A stretch of 64,000 bases of DNA from Tritrichomonas musculus (taxonomy: Eukaryota > Parabasalia > Tritrichomonadida > Tritrichomonadidae): assembly GCA_039105265.1 (NCBI GenBank), contig JAPFFF010000044.1, forward strand, positions 992,001-1,056,000, in the 5' to 3' direction. The position numbers were made by a program, and so were the translations under genes. The notes under the pieces were generated by a model that ran no database searches, was not told the DNA's origin, and saw only the letters and a program-made list of their open reading frames with translations. Of this stretch, positions 55,611 through 63,323 are shown one piece after another (the first letter of the stretch is position 1; every line of letters begins with the position of its first letter).

Positions 55611-56481
55611 AAAACGCCAAATCTTCATTTTTTTATTTAAAATAAAAAAATAAGCTAAAGAAAGCATTTATTAAATAGTCAATAATGCTAATTTTTATAA
55701 ATTGTCCCTGCTAAAGACACTTGGCCCAAAATTTTTTGTCGGTGAAACATCCTCCACATTTTACAAAATCTTCCTCCAACACCTGAAAAATAGGCTTTGG
55801 AGGTATCCTTATGCTGGTAGATATTTTATATTCGATAGTGGTAAAAATCGTCTCAAATCTATTTTCAAATGAATTGTTTGTGGTCCAGTTTCTGTTGGAC
55901 CATGTGCTGGTACTTCTGCTGTTCCTGGTGAATCTGCTCCCCAAGGAAATGTGAATCCACATCTATTACATCCACTAATATTCCATATATCTTTGTGTCT
56001 ACTCTTCGAATATACATCAGCTCGTTTTGTTGTTTCATTAGCACAACATGATGTTAAAAATGATTCTTCACATCCAAAGTTTTGTGTATAAATTGTGATA
56101 CCATTAGCTAAAATTTCATATTTTTCAATAGCGTCTCGTGCATCTTTGAAACCAAACCACACACGGTCAAATTTATATTCTCCAGATGTTAAATATCCTA
56201 ATCCTAAGCCTTTCATTCCAATATTAACTTGCATATCAGCTTTGATAAATCCATTATATATATCAGCTGTGTTGTTTGTATTTGGTGATATGATAACTGA
56301 TGTATAGCTTCCTTGTGGAATGTGTGGTGATGGTGAATATGATGTTTGAGGATTAATTGTGTATTGTTTATTTGTATCACTCATAGCAATACAATTATCA
56401 ACGATATCAAAATATGATGCAATTTGTGTACATACTTCGGCGCTTGTTTTCAAATAGGCTTCGTTATTAATCATTTTGTAT

Positions 56482-56491
56482 CAAAAATAAA
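56482..56491 (-). promoter_or_regulatory. TTTATTTTTG motif before the major capsid gene
   Basis: Minus strand TTTATTTTTG, 7 bases upstream of the ATG at 56474. Confidence 0.5.
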
Positions 56492-56514
56492 AAAAACATT
56501 ATTTAACTCATTCA

Positions 56515-57006
56515 TCAAGCCATATCCGCAAATATATTATTTCGTCGACGAGGTATAGTTGCTTCAATATTTTCATTAATATTGTTTTCATTTGAATAAT
56601 CATTATATGATATTGATGGTTGTTGATATTGTTTGTTCATTTGTTTTCGAAAGACCTCTTTCATTAATTGCTTCTGTTCTTTACGTTGACGATTTATTTT
56701 CATCTCTTCACCTAATCGTTTTAATTCATCTAATATCTCATAATTAATAGTCGGGTCATTTGTTTTAGTTCTTCGATGACGTGTTGGTTTTGTTTGTTCA
56801 TCATCTGATTCATCATCAGTTGCTTCATTGTTTGAATCATTTGTTGGCTCATCATCATTTGATTCAATAACTGGTTTCTTACGTTCCCTGACGATGTATT
56901 TTCCTTCAGTTCTCGTTGGTAGCACTTCATAATTTTCATCATCATGACCTTGTAGCCATCGTTGTATAATAGCCAATCGTTTACTACCTCTAATTTGTTT
57001 GGACAT
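56515..57006 (-). CDS. Polinton E small charged protein, 163 aa, candidate minor virion protein
   Basis: Not recognised. A structured N-terminus (GSKRLAIIQRWLQGHDDENY, then EVLPTRTEGKYIVRERKK) precedes an acidic Asp/Asn/Glu-rich linker and a long Lys/Gln/Arg-rich helix (about 90-130), ending IPRRRNNIFADMA. It sits directly before the capsid gene on the same strand. The YxVxPTRxxGKYIV type segment loosely recalls the YGRKPSGYKIYQKRNKYI part of the last protein in Polinton F, so the two could be distant relatives. Confidence 0.5.
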   Translation of the reverse strand: MSKQIRGSKRLAIIQRWLQGHDDENYEVLPTRTEGKYIVRERKKPVIESNDDEPTNDSNNEATDDESDDEQTKPTRHRRTKTNDPTINYEILDELKRLGEEMKINRQRKEQKQLMKEVFRKQMNKQYQQPSISYNDYSNENNINENIEATIPRRRNNIFADMA

Positions 57007-57066
57007 TTAAATATCAACAAAAAACAGTTTTAAGCAAAGAAAAACAGAAAAAATCATCAAGATGCA

Positions 57067-57468
57067 CTATCCTTCATATCCTACAGCTTTTCGATATTTA
57101 TTATTTTTCATTTCTTTCTTACGTCCTACACTATAATCTATTGCTGGTTTATCATATTTATAATCATGTGCCTCATTACTGATTTTAATTAATGCTCCCT
57201 TCAGTTTACTATTTGGTAATACATCAATGACTTCATTTGCTGCATTTGATATTTTATCTCTCATGCTTTGACTCAAGAATTTTTTACCAACATGTCCAGC
57301 AACCTTGCCAATCAATCCACTGTGATTGTCCATAAAATCAGTAGCTGCATTATATAAACCTCGTAATCTACCAACTGATGCCACATTAGCTACATTAAAT
57401 AATTTACGACCATAATGTCCCAAACTCTTTTTGATTTCTGGTTTAATGATATCTTTGTATAATCCCAT
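57067..57468 (-). CDS. Polinton E small amphipathic protein, 133 aa
   Basis: Not recognised. Rich in short amphipathic helices with Gly/Ala/Lys (LIGKVAGHVGKKFLSQSMRD, then KISNAANEVIDVLPNSKLKG), and a basic tail (GRKKEMKNNKYRKAVGYEG). Size, composition and position between ATPase and capsid genes resemble the small minor capsid or membrane-active proteins of adenovirus-like particles (protein VI type). That comparison is inference only. The gene follows the ATPase by 23 bases. Confidence 0.5.
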   Translation of the reverse strand: MGLYKDIIKPEIKKSLGHYGRKLFNVANVASVGRLRGLYNAATDFMDNHSGLIGKVAGHVGKKFLSQSMRDKISNAANEVIDVLPNSKLKGALIKISNEAHDYKYDKPAIDYSVGRKKEMKNNKYRKAVGYEG

Positions 57469-57491
57469 TTATAATTTAATAAAATCAACTA

Positions 57492-58343
57492 TTATTCCAA
57501 ATAATATTCACCAGCTGTGATATTCATTATAAATTTATCATGTGGGTCATCATGTTGTAGATATTCATTAACTGTCGATTTAACATCAAGATTATTATTC
57601 GTTTGCATCAATAATGATGAAAAGTCTTCTTTGCTAAATCCGCTATAACATATCACATCGGTTGCCATACGTTTTGCATTCAAATGAACGAATCTCAATG
57701 TTTGAAAAGCCATTATACATGTCAAATTATAGTGTCTCGTTTTTGTTAACAATCTTATGAATTCACTATTTCCATTCTTCAACAAATCACTACCAGCACA
57801 ATCATCAAGTATAATCAATGTATGATATGGATAAGATGTCGTGTTATATTTGACAAGCTTGTTTGAAATATAAGCTATTCTATCTTCAATGTCAAATAAT
57901 GAATGTTTATTTATTAATCGTGCCATCTCTTCTGACGTTTCTTTTAGTTTAGACAATACATGTTTCACCATTGCATAATATTTCGTTTTGCGTTTGATAT
58001 GTTTCTTCAAATAATTCATCAATTCATCTTCACTAACATAATTGATTTTTGTTTTAATATTTTTACTCAACACTTCAGATGTCTTATCAGCTTTACCACT
58101 AGTTGAACAAAAAATGATTTTATTATAATATGGATGTTTAAATAGCTTTTCCGTTATCATAATATGTTTCCATAGCCAATATGTTTTGCCACTACCTGGT
58201 TTACCAATTAGAAAATATATACCATTTGTTGAAAATGGATAGTCTGGTGATAATGGTTTAATCAATGCGCCTTCAATTTCTTTCTCATTTTTCTTCAATG
58301 TTGTTTTAATTAGTGATTCAACTTGTTTTATTAATCTGCTCAT
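57492..58343 (-). CDS. FtsK/HerA-type genome-packaging ATPase of Polinton E, 283 aa
   Basis: Pumps DNA into the capsid in the adenovirus/poxvirus A32-like manner. Walker A is GKPGSGKT (about 47-54) and Walker B is LIILDDCAGSD (about 174-184); an Asn/Gln-type sensor follows in CIMAFQTLRFVH. Length fits the family. It is about 70 percent similar by eye to the F enzyme at 62457-63311, including FSTNGIYFLIGKPG and IIFCSTSGKADKT. It is the first complete gene of the minus-strand packaging cluster. The frame is uninterrupted. A TATATATAAATAAA stretch lies directly before the ATG. Confidence 0.92.
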   Translation of the reverse strand: MSRLIKQVESLIKTTLKKNEKEIEGALIKPLSPDYPFSTNGIYFLIGKPGSGKTYWLWKHIMITEKLFKHPYYNKIIFCSTSGKADKTSEVLSKNIKTKINYVSEDELMNYLKKHIKRKTKYYAMVKHVLSKLKETSEEMARLINKHSLFDIEDRIAYISNKLVKYNTTSYPYHTLIILDDCAGSDLLKNGNSEFIRLLTKTRHYNLTCIMAFQTLRFVHLNAKRMATDVICYSGFSKEDFSSLLMQTNNNLDVKSTVNEYLQHDDPHDKFIMNITAGEYYLE

Positions 58344-58388
58344 TTTATTTATATATAAATGTTTTCATTCGAAGATTATTTAAAGCTT

Positions 58389-58442
58389 TTAGAACGAATG
58401 GCTATCATTCAAATGTATATTGAAATCACTGGATTTGTCATC
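58389..58442 (-). pseudogene. Possible end of another Polinton E gene at the F insertion
   Basis: On the minus strand, 17 codons (DDKSSDFNIHLNDSHSF) run from the F boundary to a stop. Too short to identify. It suggests that Polinton F entered a gene lying upstream of the ATPase gene. Confidence 0.25.
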
Positions 58443-58800
58443 AGTAGTATATGGGTGGGCTTTTGTGCAGGGGATTAAAAAATGACCCCCTCGTCATAGG
58501 ATTTACAGACCCCAAACATCGGCGCCATGACTCAAAAAATCGCCACTTTTTCAAAATTAGCCCCCCATTTCATTCAAAAATCGGGTAGACACTTTTGAAT
58601 CTTCATCTTTGAATTTACATCTTTGAACTTGTTTAGTAGTATATATCAGTCGGTTTCCGTCGGGATAAAGCCCACCGTCAACACGACTAATGAACAAAAA
58701 TAACAACAACGAAAAATAGAACTTTCAAAAATTTTTTATTTTTTTATCAGCAATTTAAGTAGTATAGTATAGGCTGGGATTCATTCTTCACCCCAGCCTA
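58443..58800. repeat. Three successive Polinton-type tips
   Basis: AGTAGTATATGGGTGGGC at 58443, AGTAGTATATATCAGTCGG at 58635 and AGTAGTATAGTATAGGCTGG at 58758, all in the same direction. The third is followed by a perfect 9-base stem, TAGGCTGGG (58770-58778) with CCCAGCCTA (58792-58800). GGTGGGCTTT near 58452 and AAAGCCCACC near 58668 are also inverted to each other. They could be tips of Polintons inserted into one another, or a repeated terminal region of one. Confidence 0.5.
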
Positions 58801-59250
58801 CACTGCTCGCCACCAAGCTCAGGTACACCTTCGCTTGGGCCTCGCTACCCGGCCAAATACCCTCTGAAAACCTATCGTAAGTACACACTCTCTACTTTCA
58901 CTATTCCACCAATGTCATTTCCAAGGTATGGAGTAGTTTTTGAGCTTTCTAATGGTGTTTTTTGAATTCTACACCCGAAAATACGGTATTTCTTGTATAG
59001 GCACGACCTCGAAATATTGAGTTTTGATTGAGTTAATATTTTCTCTCAAATATTTTTATGCCAGAAGTATATTTTTTTCTCTCAAATATTTTGAAAAGAT
59101 TTTATAAAAATATTCTTAAAAAGTTAACTAGACACCAAGATATTTTAATATTATTTTTCACTTTTTGAATATAAATTTTTATTATTTTATTATAAATTTT
59201 AATTAATTTTTCAAAATTTTAGTTCCACTTTTTGAATTTAAATATTTATT

Positions 59251-59298
59251 GTGCACACAAAGGTACTAAAAGGTGCACAAAAGTACTCTTGTGCGCAC
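59251..59298. repeat. Inverted repeat with GTGCACAC stems
   Basis: GTGCACACAAAGGTAC (59251-59266) and GTACTCTTGTGCGCAC (59283-59298) are inverse copies with two or three differences, separated by a 16-base loop that itself contains another GGTGCACA copy. Confidence 0.6.
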
Positions 59299-59654
59299 AA
59301 ATGAATTTCCAAAATTTTCATCAAATTTGAGAAATAAAATTTTTTCCTTTAAAATTATAATATTTGTGAAAGAAAATTTTATTAATAAATTGATAGATAA
59401 AATTTTTTATTATTTTTACAAGTTTATGGTTATAATTTATTAAAATTAATTTTTATAAAAAATGTCGGACTTTCTATTTTTCGAACCATGTAACTTTCCA
59501 CCAAATATTTCCATTGAGCTATGACCCCATACAAGAATATTTTTGGATGGTTTATTTTTAAAACTAAATTCTGAATATATTATTTGAGTTATTACAATAT
59601 ATTTCAATATTTATTTGGTTTTATATTTATTCAAAATCGAGTTTCCATCTTTGT

Positions 59655-59725
59655 CTATGCGTGTGTCGTAATGGTTAAACTCCCTACCTAACATCCTAGG
59701 TTCGACATATATCCGGAACGCATTT
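59655..59725 (+). other. tRNA-like segment, possible SINE head
   Basis: GTGTCGTAATGGTTAAACTC resembles a tRNA A box (TRGCNNARNGG type, imperfect) and CTAGGTTCGACATA, 30-odd bases later, resembles a B box (GGTTCGANNCC). Pol III SINEs derived from tRNA show this pair. No clear clover leaf can be drawn and no tail or duplications are evident, so this is a weak call. Confidence 0.3.
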
Positions 59726-60008
59726 TTTCTGAGTTATGAGAAAGAGTGGACTTTGAGTGAAATCTGTGAAAACTTGGATTTGTGGCTAAGTTGTGAGTTG
59801 TTCGTTAACAATTATTCCGCAAACAAAAAACTTATTGAGTTAAGTTTCCATCTTCCTGATCGAGGCCATTAACTTCCCCTAGTTAACGGACGGCTCCTTT
59901 CAATAAGGATTTCATTTGAAGTAGATCTCTTTTATAAGTAATTCAGAAAAAGGCCTCTCAGGGTTGGTTTTTGCACTTTTGTTTTTATATTTTAATATTT
60001 TTATAAAA

Positions 60009-61349
60009 ATGTATCCAACACTTAATCCCGCAGAAGAAACAACACCTATACCAATTGAATATGCTTACTTTTTAGAAGATGGAGAACAAGACCCAAGCAA
60101 ACCTAATCGATATTACTTTAATTTTCCTCAAGAATGGTGTACTTCGAATAGAGGGGAATCAATTGTAGGCGTAAGAAGTATTTATTTAATGGCTCGAAGA
60201 AGAAAATTAGAATTTGACTTTAGCATTCGAAAATATTTGAGGAAGGATTTTGATGAACTAAAGGCAAAGGAAGAAAAGGCAAAGGAAGAAAAGGCAAAGG
60301 ATAAAGATAAAGAAATAAATAATGACGAAATATATGACAAATTACCAAAAAAATCAAAAATAGAATTAACAATCCATGTTATATCTTGGTTATCGACTGA
60401 TAATGATATGAGAAAAATATTTGATGATATAAATGACCAATTAGATAAAGTATTTAATACATATAATGAAGCATTCTTAAAAGATTGTGATGTAACAGCT
60501 GATTCTTGGAAAGAAATATTGGAACAATATAAAGCTATCACTAAAGAATATATCAATCCATTATTTGGACGTTTCTATTTTGTGAAAGATGCGTTAACAT
60601 TTCTATTTAATGCCCGAGAAAAGTATCAAGAATATAAAACAAAAATCGATAATTGGTTTAACGATCATAAAAAAAATATTATTCCGCTCTTTCGCCAAGA
60701 TAAGATTGATAGAAGCCGAAACGATTTTCAAATGGATGGATATTATGATTATGATAAGAAAGCATTTATTGAAACCATTTTTTCACCACAGAACTTAGAA
60801 AAGAATACAATTTCCAAACCATCATTTATATATATGGCACCAGAGATAACAGATTATGAACCTACACCTACACCAACACCTACACCAACACCTACACCAA
60901 AACCAATACCAGGGGAAAATGATTTTGTCGAATTAGGTCTATACTATGTTGATTTCAAGATTAATTTTAGAGAAAGTGATAGAACTGATTCTAACTATAA
61001 GAATACTGATTTTGCTGATTTATTTAATATAGGAGATAAACCATATCAAAATAATCCATATGACTTTAATAATAAATGGTGCAGAAGATTAGATTTTAAA
61101 AATATTTGGGATAGACATTCGTGTAAAGTATATTCATCAATAGCTGAGCAATCAAATAAATATTATTTAGGCAATAGTCAAATATACTTCAGTCCTATCA
61201 AGTACTTCAAACTGAACTCAACTGATCAAAGATTTTGGATAGAATTATATTCAGGGCGTCATAATAATATTCCTGTTCTGGTACCAAACAATGAATCATT
61301 TGTCATTGAAATGCAATTCTTACCATTTAAGAAGATGCTTTACATTTAA
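60009..61349 (+). CDS. Candidate minor capsid protein of Polinton F, 446 aa
   Basis: Homologue of the 321-residue A protein. Matching blocks are PIEYAYFLEDGEQDPSKPNR, FNFPQEW, GVRSIYLMARRRKLEF, NIWDRHSCKVYSS and a C-terminal IYFSPIKYFKLNSTDQRFWI then FVIEMQFLPF. It is longer because of a Lys/Glu repeat (KAKEEKAKEEKAKDKDKE, about 84-101) and a Pro/Thr repeat of PTPT type (about 285-305). I take the start at 60009, not 59964, because the A homologue aligns from there and a T/A-rich leader precedes it. Strand-rich ends and its place before the integrase suggest a jelly-roll virion protein. The frame looks whole. Confidence 0.62.
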   Translation: MYPTLNPAEETTPIPIEYAYFLEDGEQDPSKPNRYYFNFPQEWCTSNRGESIVGVRSIYLMARRRKLEFDFSIRKYLRKDFDELKAKEEKAKEEKAKDKDKEINNDEIYDKLPKKSKIELTIHVISWLSTDNDMRKIFDDINDQLDKVFNTYNEAFLKDCDVTADSWKEILEQYKAITKEYINPLFGRFYFVKDALTFLFNAREKYQEYKTKIDNWFNDHKKNIIPLFRQDKIDRSRNDFQMDGYYDYDKKAFIETIFSPQNLEKNTISKPSFIYMAPEITDYEPTPTPTPTPTPTPKPIPGENDFVELGLYYVDFKINFRESDRTDSNYKNTDFADLFNIGDKPYQNNPYDFNNKWCRRLDFKNIWDRHSCKVYSSIAEQSNKYYLGNSQIYFSPIKYFKLNSTDQRFWIELYSGRHNNIPVLVPNNESFVIEMQFLPFKKMLYI

Positions 61350-61360
61350 GACTAATTTAA

Positions 61361-62446
61361 ATGAACAAAAAGCATTTTAAGACAATTAATGAGCTTCATT
61401 CTTTTTTTCCTTGGAGATCTGCCTCTAAATTTGTTCCACTCGCAAAACGATATGGATTCACAGAAGAAGCCGCATTAGATTATTTAAGGAAGATAGTACA
61501 TGATGTAAAGGTACCAAAGGCAAAGTTTATGAATATCTATTCTAAACACTCTGGGGGATATCAAATGGACACATTCATCAATGATAAGACAAAGGATGGT
61601 CTCAACTATTTGATGCTAATTAATATTAACACAAGAAAAGCATATTGTTATCCAATGAAGGGGAAAGGTGCAAAAGAAGTAGTCAAGGCATTAAATAAAT
61701 TTTTTGAGGACGAGCCAGATGTCTATTCGATAACATCAGACCAGGATGCTGCTTACTTGTCCAATGATGTATTACAGTTGATGAAGACCAAAAATATTGT
61801 TTACACTACTACCGAGGATAATAATCATAATGTACTAGGTATCATAAATAGGTTCATGAGAACGATTAGAGACATGGTAGGCGAGAACAGGTTCATTAAT
61901 GAGAAAGAAATGGATAGTTTAATAGATTCATACAACAATTCTCCCCACAGGTCATTGGACTATAAGATACCAAACGAGATGACAGAGAAAGATGAAAAAG
62001 AATATGTAAAAACCAAGTCGCAAAACAATCCATATGACTTTAAGCCAAATGATAGAGTTAGAATTATTCAAGCCAAGGAGCCATTTTCGAAGCGCAGGAA
62101 CAAGGTAAGCAAGGAAGCATATATTGTTGATTCAAAGGCTGGGAACCAATTTATAATTAAGTCCAAAGATGAGTCAATAGACAAACTCCCCGGTTATAGG
62201 TTAATCAAGACACAAAACAAAAATATTGCACAAACACTTAAGGGAGGCAAGAGAGGTATTGTGGAGAAGATTATTTCTTATGATACAACAAAGAACAAAT
62301 ATAAAATTAAATACAGCGAAGGAACAGAAGACATCATACCGGCTAAAAATTTACGAGAAGGTGCTCCAACAAAGCTATCTAATCTTGAAGTGGATTACTG
62401 GTCAAAGAAGAAAAATATACCCAACAATATAAAGAAATGGATTTAA
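61361..62446 (+). CDS. Retroviral-type (RVE) integrase of Polinton F, 361 aa
   Basis: Joins element ends to target DNA. The N-terminal 60 residues are helical, then the catalytic core starts at GGYQMDTFIND (first Asp, about residue 70) and continues with SITSDQDAAYLSNDV (second Asp, about 128), NHNVLGIINRFMRTIRD and the YNNSPHRSLDYKIPNEM segment that is typical of this fold. A C-terminal barrel (GIVEKIISYDTTKNKYKIKY, then DIIPAKNLR) looks like a Tudor- or chromo-type module that could read chromatin. It starts 11 bases after the capsid-type gene. The A2/A3 copies keep only its first part. Confidence 0.88.
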   Translation: MNKKHFKTINELHSFFPWRSASKFVPLAKRYGFTEEAALDYLRKIVHDVKVPKAKFMNIYSKHSGGYQMDTFINDKTKDGLNYLMLININTRKAYCYPMKGKGAKEVVKALNKFFEDEPDVYSITSDQDAAYLSNDVLQLMKTKNIVYTTTEDNNHNVLGIINRFMRTIRDMVGENRFINEKEMDSLIDSYNNSPHRSLDYKIPNEMTEKDEKEYVKTKSQNNPYDFKPNDRVRIIQAKEPFSKRRNKVSKEAYIVDSKAGNQFIIKSKDESIDKLPGYRLIKTQNKNIAQTLKGGKRGIVEKIISYDTTKNKYKIKYSEGTEDIIPAKNLREGAPTKLSNLEVDYWSKKKNIPNNIKKWI

Positions 62447-62456
62447 CCACAAATAA

Positions 62457-63311
62457 ATGTCTAAACAAATAATGAAAGAAGTGGAATCCTTAATCCAAAA
62501 GACAATGAAGAAGAACCAGAAAGAGATAGAGGCAGCACTGATGAAACCTCTCCATCCTTCATATCCATTTAGTACGAATGGAATTATATTTCTTATTGGA
62601 CGTCCAGGTGCAGGTAAGAGTTATTGGTTGTGGTCTCACATACTCATTACTGAACGTCTATTTAAGCATCCGTACTATCAAAAAATAATATTCTGTTCAA
62701 CAAGTGGCAAAATGGACAAAACCGCTGAGGCAATGAGTAAAGAGGTAAAGACACCAATAGTATATCTTAATGAATCCCAATTGATGGATTACCTAAAGAA
62801 ACACCTCAAAAGAAAAATAAAATATTATGCAATGGTTAAACATGTATTATCAAAAATGAAGGAAACAAATGAAGAAATGCAAAGACTTATAAACAAGCAC
62901 TCCCTCCAAGAAATAGATGATAGAATAGTATATATAGCCAATAAGTTAGTAAAATACCAAACCTCTTCTTACCCATATAACACACTAATAATATTGGATG
63001 ACTGTGCAGGAAGTGATTTATTGACACATAACAATACTGAATTCCTTAGACTATTAACCAAGACAAGACATTATAATATTACCTGCATCATGGCTATTCA
63101 GACAATCAGATTCGTACACATAAATGCAAAAAGATTGGCCACGGATATCATATGCTATAGTGGATACTCAGAAGAAGATTTTACTTCCTTGCTTCAACAA
63201 ACAAATAACAACCTTAATATCAAGAAGACGGTAAAAGAATATTTACAGCATAGAGATCTTCATTCAAAATTTATTATGAACATAACCGCCAATAAATATT
63301 ACTTTGACTGA
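62457..63311 (+). CDS. FtsK/HerA-type genome-packaging ATPase of Polinton F, 284 aa
   Basis: Homologue of the E ATPase with Walker A GRPGAGKS (48-55), Walker B LIILDDCAGSD (about 175-185) and the CIMAIQTIRFVH sensor region. It follows the integrase by 10 bases and precedes the next gene by 12, so the four F genes are likely one transcription group. In E the ATPase is also followed by small structural genes. Frame whole; length normal. Confidence 0.93.
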   Translation: MSKQIMKEVESLIQKTMKKNQKEIEAALMKPLHPSYPFSTNGIIFLIGRPGAGKSYWLWSHILITERLFKHPYYQKIIFCSTSGKMDKTAEAMSKEVKTPIVYLNESQLMDYLKKHLKRKIKYYAMVKHVLSKMKETNEEMQRLINKHSLQEIDDRIVYIANKLVKYQTSSYPYNTLIILDDCAGSDLLTHNNTEFLRLLTKTRHYNITCIMAIQTIRFVHINAKRLATDIICYSGYSEEDFTSLLQQTNNNLNIKKTVKEYLQHRDLHSKFIMNITANKYYFD

Positions 63312-63323
63312 TATTAAAAGACA

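Larger units (their letters stand above)
53694..55811. mobile_element. GGAGGA-rich composite DNA element inserted in the capsid gene
   Basis: About 2.12 kb with inverted ends TAAGGATACCTCCAA and TTGGAGGTATCCTTA, flanked by TGCTGGT at 53687-53693 and 55812-55818 (8 bases, ATGCTGGT, if the right end is taken one base earlier). No transposase frame is visible. Arms carry many GGAGGAA/TTCCTCC words (53700-53770 and 54080-54240, also 55745-55805). A second element of MULE type fills its middle. The 7-9-bp duplication fits hAT or MULE superfamilies; I cannot choose. Confidence 0.75.
52727..56474 (-). pseudogene. Hexon-like major capsid protein gene of Polinton E, interrupted by a 2.1 kb element
   Basis: Double jelly-roll major capsid protein of the Polinton/adintovirus type, which would build the icosahedral shell. 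The N-terminal part (right of the insertion) has the hallmark WFGFKDARDAIEKYEILANG and TIYTQNFGCEESFL. The C-terminal part (52727-53686) has SFQLSCGSYGNIPAKPFGTD and the strand-rich SSISILVQPNG end. The element at 53694-55811 splits it, with a clear target duplication, and about one or two further lesions are present. The ATG is supported by a TTTATTTTTG motif 8 bases upstream. It lies between two small structural-type genes, in line with a virion gene cluster. Confidence 0.8.
21581..58442. mobile_element. Polinton E, main copy (fossil), right end not seen
   Basis: Left tip at 21581; interrupted by Polinton A3 (23966-37552); continues at 37553 and is entered by Polinton F at 58443. After subtracting A3, two mariners and the 2.1 kb insertion, about 18 kb of its own sequence is visible, typical of Polintons (15-20 kb). 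Gene order: HNH, small gene, basic protein (+), opposite-strand protein (-), fibre (+), then a minus-strand block with GIY-YIG-type protein, polymerase, 818-residue protein, three small proteins, major capsid, two small structural-type proteins and ATPase. Several genes are broken by insertions and about four other lesions; polymerase and ATPase look whole. Integrase and protease are not in the visible part and would be expected beyond Polinton F. Confidence 0.8.
58801..60008. other. Non-coding region of Polinton F left end
   Basis: No gene is visible over 1.2 kb. The first 100 bases are unusually G+C-rich (CACTGCTCGCCACCAAGCTC, then TTCGCTTGGGCCTCGC). Then A+T-rich sequence with a hairpin at 59251-59298 and a tRNA-like segment near 59660-59710. 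T-rich sequence directly before the ATG at 60009 may serve as its promoter. Confidence 0.5.

Noticed and set aside
52727-56474. The 2.1 kb insertion in the capsid gene as an intron
   Set aside because: It has inverted ends and a target duplication and lacks splice-site consensus at its ends.
58380-58760. Right end of Polinton E near 58.4 kb
   Set aside because: The tips there point rightwards (AGTAGTA on the plus strand), and none is the inverse of the E left tip, so they are left ends of another element.
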